Of a stretch of 64,000 bases of DNA, positions 63,299 through 64,000 are shown in pieces. Source of the DNA: Flavobacteriaceae bacterium (lineage in GTDB: Bacteria; Bacteroidota; Bacteroidia; Flavobacteriales; Flavobacteriaceae); assembly GCA_021151665.1 (NCBI GenBank), contig JAGKWW010000005.1, forward strand, positions 17,675 through 81,674, in the 5' to 3' direction. The stretch's first letter is position 1. Every line of letters starts with the position of its first letter. Both the position numbers and the translations under genes were made by a program. The notes under the pieces are model-generated. The model searched no databases, had not been told where the DNA came from, and was given only the letters and a program-made list of their open reading frames with translations.

Positions 63299-63336
63299 AT
63301 AAAAAAATTAAAATTGCCCTCCTCGGGCGTTCCGTA

Positions 63337-63344
63337 CAAATGTA
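63337..63344 (-). promoter_or_regulatory. -7 box of the RRM gene
   Basis: TACATTTG on the minus strand, exact consensus. Leader of about 32 nt. No TTG at the -33 distance. Confidence 0.5.
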
Positions 63345-63409
63345 TGCTTATTTCTTTACATTTTAGTGATTATTAAACATTTAATAAAATTTTAATACAG
63401 GCCACAAAA

Positions 63410-63427
63410 AAACCGCCTTGCGGCGGT
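63410..63427 (-). terminator. Terminator of the DUF6252 lipoprotein gene
   Basis: Stem AACCGCC / GGCGGTT (7 bp), loop TTGC, then seven T on the minus strand. Confidence 0.88.
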
Positions 63428-63435
63428 TGCTTATT

Positions 63436-63921
63436 TTATAGTCCTATAGTGACCGGAATCCTGTAGAAATAACCTTCCTGGAAACTCACCTGCCCGCCTT
63501 CATCATCAACCGCAGTAAAGCTGAACTTCCCACTGATATAACCTCCGCCGGCAGCGGTAAGGTTGGTGTCCCTGGGGTCGCCAAGAATCTCTATTACACC
63601 ATACCCTTCATCGGTACCGGTTTCGTAACTCATATCAATACCATCAGCAGAAAGGCTGTAAGAAGCTTTATTAGCCTCGTTTAATCCCAGCTCATAGGTG
63701 CCCGCAGATACCGAACTTGTCTTGAGCACCAGTGTTTCAAACTCATTGTGTGCCTCTATTGTAAGTCTATTTGAGGTCGCCCCGATTGTTGCAGTAAAAT
63801 CAGTTGCTTTCCAGAGCTCATCGTCTTTTAGGGCTTGCACCGCGGGGGTATTAAAGCTGACGTCTTGTTCACAGGAGGTAAAGGCAACCAACAATACTAA
63901 GAGCGATAAAAATTTTTTCAT
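63436..63921 (-). CDS. DUF6252-type lipoprotein
   Basis: A 161-residue protein with a lipoprotein signal (MKKFLSLLVLLVAFTSC; C17). The mature part begins with the AVQALKDDELWKA segment typical of flavobacterial DUF6252 proteins, and is predicted to be all-beta. The function is unknown. TATTTTTG at 63970..63963 is the likely -7 box. Terminator at 63410-63427. Confidence 0.82.
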   Translation of the reverse strand: MKKFLSLLVLLVAFTSCEQDVSFNTPAVQALKDDELWKATDFTATIGATSNRLTIEAHNEFETLVLKTSSVSAGTYELGLNEANKASYSLSADGIDMSYETGTDEGYGVIEILGDPRDTNLTAAGGGYISGKFSFTAVDDEGGQVSFQEGYFYRIPVTIGL

Positions 63922-64000
63922 TATTTAATACTTAGAAAAGGGTAACGTAAATTTTCCAACGACAAAAATAGTTTTTTATGGAATATATCCTAATCAATTT

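Overview
The window reads as a stretch of core chromosome from a Flavobacteriaceae bacterium, most likely Flavobacterium or a close relative. The evidence is the ruvA-sprA junction (SprA is the type IX secretion and gliding translocon), a complete alternative complex III (act) operon joined to an aa3 oxidase, two tandem DUF2723 membrane glycosyltransferase-like proteins, DUF4407 and DUF6252 proteins, a DnaE with a fused exonuclease, and promoters of the Bacteroidetes type (a TAnnTTTG -7 box, sometimes with TTG 17-20 nt upstream). Starts rarely have a Shine-Dalgarno sequence, several genes start with TTG, and some have almost no 5' leader. I see no phage, plasmid, insertion sequence, CRISPR array or defence island.

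Layout. 1-7.5 kb (minus strand): the N-terminal part of sprA, ruvA, malic enzyme maeB, queG (abnormal start region), ruvB and a small acetyltransferase. 7.6-9.0 kb: an amino-acid permease, converging on the respiratory operon. 9.2-20.9 kb (minus strand): actABCDEF-cox2-cox1 from one consensus promoter, moving electrons from menaquinol through Fe-S clusters and c-hemes to the aa3 oxidase. 21.0-26.1 kb: a SPOR-domain protein facing infB-nusA-rimP, whose leader carries a terminator-like hairpin just before the rimP start. 26.2-34.9 kb: a universal stress protein, tRNA-Gln, the two DUF2723 proteins and a polysaccharide deacetylase. 34.9-41.8 kb: a thioredoxin-like protein without its cysteines, a membrane phosphoesterase, polA with a serine hydrolase, and a LacI regulator. 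42.2-48.8 kb: two secreted ferritin-like proteins, tRNA-Leu, an M20 dipeptidase, a BlaI/M56 pair with an operator, and a DUF4407 membrane protein. 48.9-54.9 kb: a likely operon ruvC-hemW-cyclase-GNAT-MmcQ-PH/SHOCT, a flippase-like membrane protein, a lipoprotein and a macrodomain protein. 55.0-64.0 kb: tRNA-Asp, a DUF58 protein, an Old Yellow Enzyme divergent from an HxlR regulator, trxA, dnaE, an RRM protein and a DUF6252 lipoprotein.

No wholly new multi-gene system is evident. The points most worth a second look are small: the hairpin/T-tract in the rimP-nusA-infB leader, terminator-like hairpins before a DUF2723 gene and directly against the deacetylase ATG, the queG start overrun by short repeats, the SEPS thioredoxin, histidine-rich segments on three respiratory membrane subunits, and direct repeats in the OYE/HxlR gap.
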